A program made the position numbers and the translations under genes. DNA of 64,000 nucleotides, from the NCBI RefSeq assembly GCF_000215085.1, contig NC_015589.1:3050120-3114119 (forward strand). The letters run 5' to 3'. Below are positions 62,394 to 64,000 of this stretch, one piece after another. This stretch comes from Desulforamulus ruminis DSM 2154. GTDB lineage: Bacteria; Bacillota; Desulfotomaculia; Desulfotomaculales; Desulfotomaculaceae. The notes beneath the pieces are model-generated. The model was not told the DNA's origin, searched no databases, and worked only from the letters and a program-made list of their open reading frames with translations. Numbering within the stretch: position 1 is the stretch's first letter; the number at the start of each line of letters is the position of its first letter.

Positions 62394-62942
62394 CTATAAA
62401 TTGGCTGTTTTGGCTAGCTGAGCCCCTTTTTCCAGAGCCAGTTGGTTCACCGGAATCAGGCGGTGATGCCGGGAAGGAAGTACTTTTTTCAACGATTCCA
62501 CCACCGCTTCGATGGATACAATCTTGGTCAGTTCAATGAGCACGCCCAGAATCACATTGTTGGCTACTTTGCCGTTGCCCAATTCTTCCGCAATGCGGTT
62601 GGCCGGTATTTCCATCACCTTTACATCGGTGCGCTTTACCTTTTGCTCCACCAGGGAGGAATTGACCAGAATCAAGCCCCCCGGAACCACGGTATTTTCA
62701 AATTTATCCAGGGAGGGGCGGTTCATGATAATCAGCGTGGTGGGTTCCGTCACCAAAGGGGAACTGATGGGTTCATCGGAAATGGTGATCCCGCAGTTGG
62801 CGGTACCGCCTCTCATTTCCGGTCCGTAGGAAGGAATCCAGGCTACCTGCTTCCCTTCCAGCATCCCGGCATAAGCCAGTAATTGTCCGGTGGACAGGAC
62901 CCCCTGACCGCCAAAACCCGCAATTAAAATCTCCTGCAGCAT
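62394..62942 (-). CDS. 2-oxoacid:acceptor oxidoreductase, gamma subunit
   Basis: A 182-residue subunit of a 2-oxoacid:ferredoxin oxidoreductase. Starts LQEILIAGFGGQGVLSTGQL, then PSYGPEMRGGTANCGITIS, both typical of KorC/VorC-type gamma subunits. ATG after GGAGGTG inside the beta gene end. Last gene of the operon. Substrate (2-oxoglutarate, branched 2-oxoacids) cannot be read from sequence alone. Confidence 0.92.
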   Translation of the reverse strand: MLQEILIAGFGGQGVLSTGQLLAYAGMLEGKQVAWIPSYGPEMRGGTANCGITISDEPISSPLVTEPTTLIIMNRPSLDKFENTVVPGGLILVNSSLVEQKVKRTDVKVMEIPANRIAEELGNGKVANNVILGVLIELTKIVSIEAVVESLKKVLPSRHHRLIPVNQLALEKGAQLAKTANL

Positions 62943-63692
62943 CTATTTCACCTCCGCCGGTTCCTTGTACACCCCAAGGGGGTAGTACGGGATCATGTTT
63001 TCAGCCAGCCACTGGATGGATTCCTTTGGCGAGAGCCCCCAGTTGGTGGGGCAGGTGGAAAGGACTTCAATCAAAGTAAAGCCCAGTCCGGCCTGCTGAA
63101 TCTCAAAGGCCTTGCGGATGGCCTTTTTGGCCTGCAGAATGTGTTTGGGGTCATGGACCGAGACCCGGGCCACGTAGGCTGCACCGTCCAGGGTGGAAAG
63201 CATTTCACAAATGCGCACCGGCAGCCCGTTCCGTTCCTTCTCCCGGCCCTGGGGGGTGGTGGTGGTCTTTTGACCCGGCAGGGTGGTGGGAGCCATCTGC
63301 CCCCCGGTCATGCCGTACACGGCATTGTTGACAAAAATGGTGGAAATCTTTTCGCCCCGGGCTGCGGCGTGAACAATTTCCGCCGTACCAATGGAAGCCA
63401 GATCGCCGTCCCCCTGATAGGTAAATACCATCCGGTCCGGCAGACAGCGCTTGACCCCTGTGGCCACCGCCGGCGCACGTCCATGGGAGGCCTGGAACAT
63501 GTCCACATTAAAATAATCATAGGCAAACACCGAGCAGCCCACCGGGCAAACCCCCACGGTATGGTCCCCGATGGCCATTTCATCAATCACTTCCGCCACC
63601 AAGCGGTGGATGATGCCGTGGGTACAGCCGGGACAGTAGTGGAATTGCTTATCGGTCAGGGCCTGGGGCCTCTTGCAAACAACCTTGGCCAT
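62943..63692 (-). CDS. 2-oxoacid:acceptor oxidoreductase, beta (TPP-binding) subunit
   Basis: A 249-residue thiamine-diphosphate subunit. The N-terminal cluster/TPP motif FHYCPGCTHGIIHRLVAEVI, TPP/Mg motif GDGDLASIGTAEIVHAA, and NAVYGMTGGQMAPTTLPGQK are present. It has few Cys, so it belongs to the KorB/VorA group without the extra ferredoxin domain. ATG overlaps the alpha-subunit stop (TAATG), showing translational coupling. Confidence 0.93.
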   Translation of the reverse strand: MAKVVCKRPQALTDKQFHYCPGCTHGIIHRLVAEVIDEMAIGDHTVGVCPVGCSVFAYDYFNVDMFQASHGRAPAVATGVKRCLPDRMVFTYQGDGDLASIGTAEIVHAAARGEKISTIFVNNAVYGMTGGQMAPTTLPGQKTTTTPQGREKERNGLPVRICEMLSTLDGAAYVARVSVHDPKHILQAKKAIRKAFEIQQAGLGFTLIEVLSTCPTNWGLSPKESIQWLAENMIPYYPLGVYKEPAEVK

Positions 63693-64000
63693 TACTGTGC
63701 ACCCCCTGCCATTAATTTTTTCACTTCCGCAAAAACATCCTTGGCCAAAGGCACCATACCGCCGCTGCGGCCATAGAAACCAACCGGTTTCCTGCCGTTT
63801 ACGGCCAGTTTTACATCTTCAACCATCTGCCCCATGCTCATTTCCACGCAAAGGAATTGTCCGGCCTGTTCAGCGGCCTTGGCATAAACTTCGGACGGGA
63901 AGGGCCACAGGGTAATGGGACGAATCAATCCGGCTTTAATGCCTTCAGCCCGGGCCTTATCCACCACGGATTTGGCAATGCGGGCCGCCGTACCAAAACC
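63692..64000 (-). CDS. 2-oxoacid:acceptor oxidoreductase, alpha subunit, C-terminal part
   Basis: About 102 C-terminal residues; the gene enters from beyond the right edge. It reads GFGTAARIAKSVVDKARAEG, then LIRPITLWPFPSEVYAKAA and FLCVEMSMGQMVEDVKLAV, the typical end of KorA/VorB alpha subunits. The start at 63967 that a gene finder might pick is internal. Confidence 0.92.
   Translation of the reverse strand, partial: GFGTAARIAKSVVDKARAEGIKAGLIRPITLWPFPSEVYAKAAEQAGQFLCVEMSMGQMVEDVKLAVNGRKPVGFYGRSGGMVPLAKDVFAEVKKLMAGGAQ

Overview
The window reads as chromosome from an anaerobic, endospore-forming Firmicute of the Desulfotomaculum/Desulforamulus/Pelotomaculum type (Peptococcaceae). The evidence is a forespore sporulation block (dacF, spoIIAA-AB-sigF, spoVAC-AD-AEb-AEa-AF), spoIIM, an alpha/beta-type SASP, two selenocysteine formate dehydrogenases, a 2-oxoacid:acceptor oxidoreductase and a secondary alcohol dehydrogenase like those of thermophilic anaerobes. 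No rRNA, tRNA, IS element or prophage was recognised. Genus assignment is inference from gene content.

Layout. 1-4600: alcohol dehydrogenase genes around a soluble two-component system. 4.8-7.3 kb: small spore-type and secreted proteins plus a broken small ORF. 7.65-10.94 kb: CRISPR array 1 (50 repeats, minus strand). 11.1-19.96 kb: complete type I-B cas operon (cas6-cas8-cas7-cas5-cas3-cas4-cas1-cas2, minus strand), which runs straight into array 1. 20.15-25.3 kb: cytoplasmic NAD(P)-linked Sec-formate dehydrogenase (three subunits). 25.4-32.6 kb: Tat-exported Sec-formate dehydrogenase with iron-sulfur subunit, NrfD/HybB-like membrane subunit, FdhE, TatC and TatA; mobA diverges from it. 33.8-40.9 kb: sporulation block. 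41.2-42.9 kb: CRISPR array 2 (26 repeats, plus). 43.1-49.3 kb: accessory stretch with a stalk-domain protein, two decayed genes, a MarR-MFS unit and a GntR-membrane protein unit. 49.67-51.7 kb: CRISPR array 3 (30 full repeats plus a truncated one, plus). 52-64 kb: housekeeping (pdp, deoB, xerD, yqzK, DUF441, SASP, spoIIM, DUF3795, DUF3866, small membrane proteins, PepT-like peptidase, 2-oxoacid oxidoreductase).

How it fits together. The two formate dehydrogenases place formate oxidation or CO2 reduction on both sides of the membrane; TatA/TatC, FdhE and MobA supply export, maturation and cofactor. Both catalytic subunits are read through an in-frame TGA followed by a short hairpin with a GGTCT loop. 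The single cas operon probably serves all three arrays, whose repeats are variants of one 30-bp sequence.

Most interesting observation: all three CRISPR leaders, though 30-40 kb apart and in two orientations, carry the same inverted-repeat element (12-bp arms TTGTCGTCGATC/GATCGACGACAA around a conserved 24-nt core) 105-106 bp from the first repeat, followed by two further inverted repeats, the last ending exactly 23 bp from the first repeat in every case. Other points to check: a spacer acquired twice with a one-base length difference, a non-AUG (ATC) start for spoVAD, a single-base frameshift in azoR, an in-frame TGA in a small membrane ORF, paired TTGTC-N2-GACAA operator-like sites around a marR-MFS unit, and a dispersed intergenic hairpin repeat.
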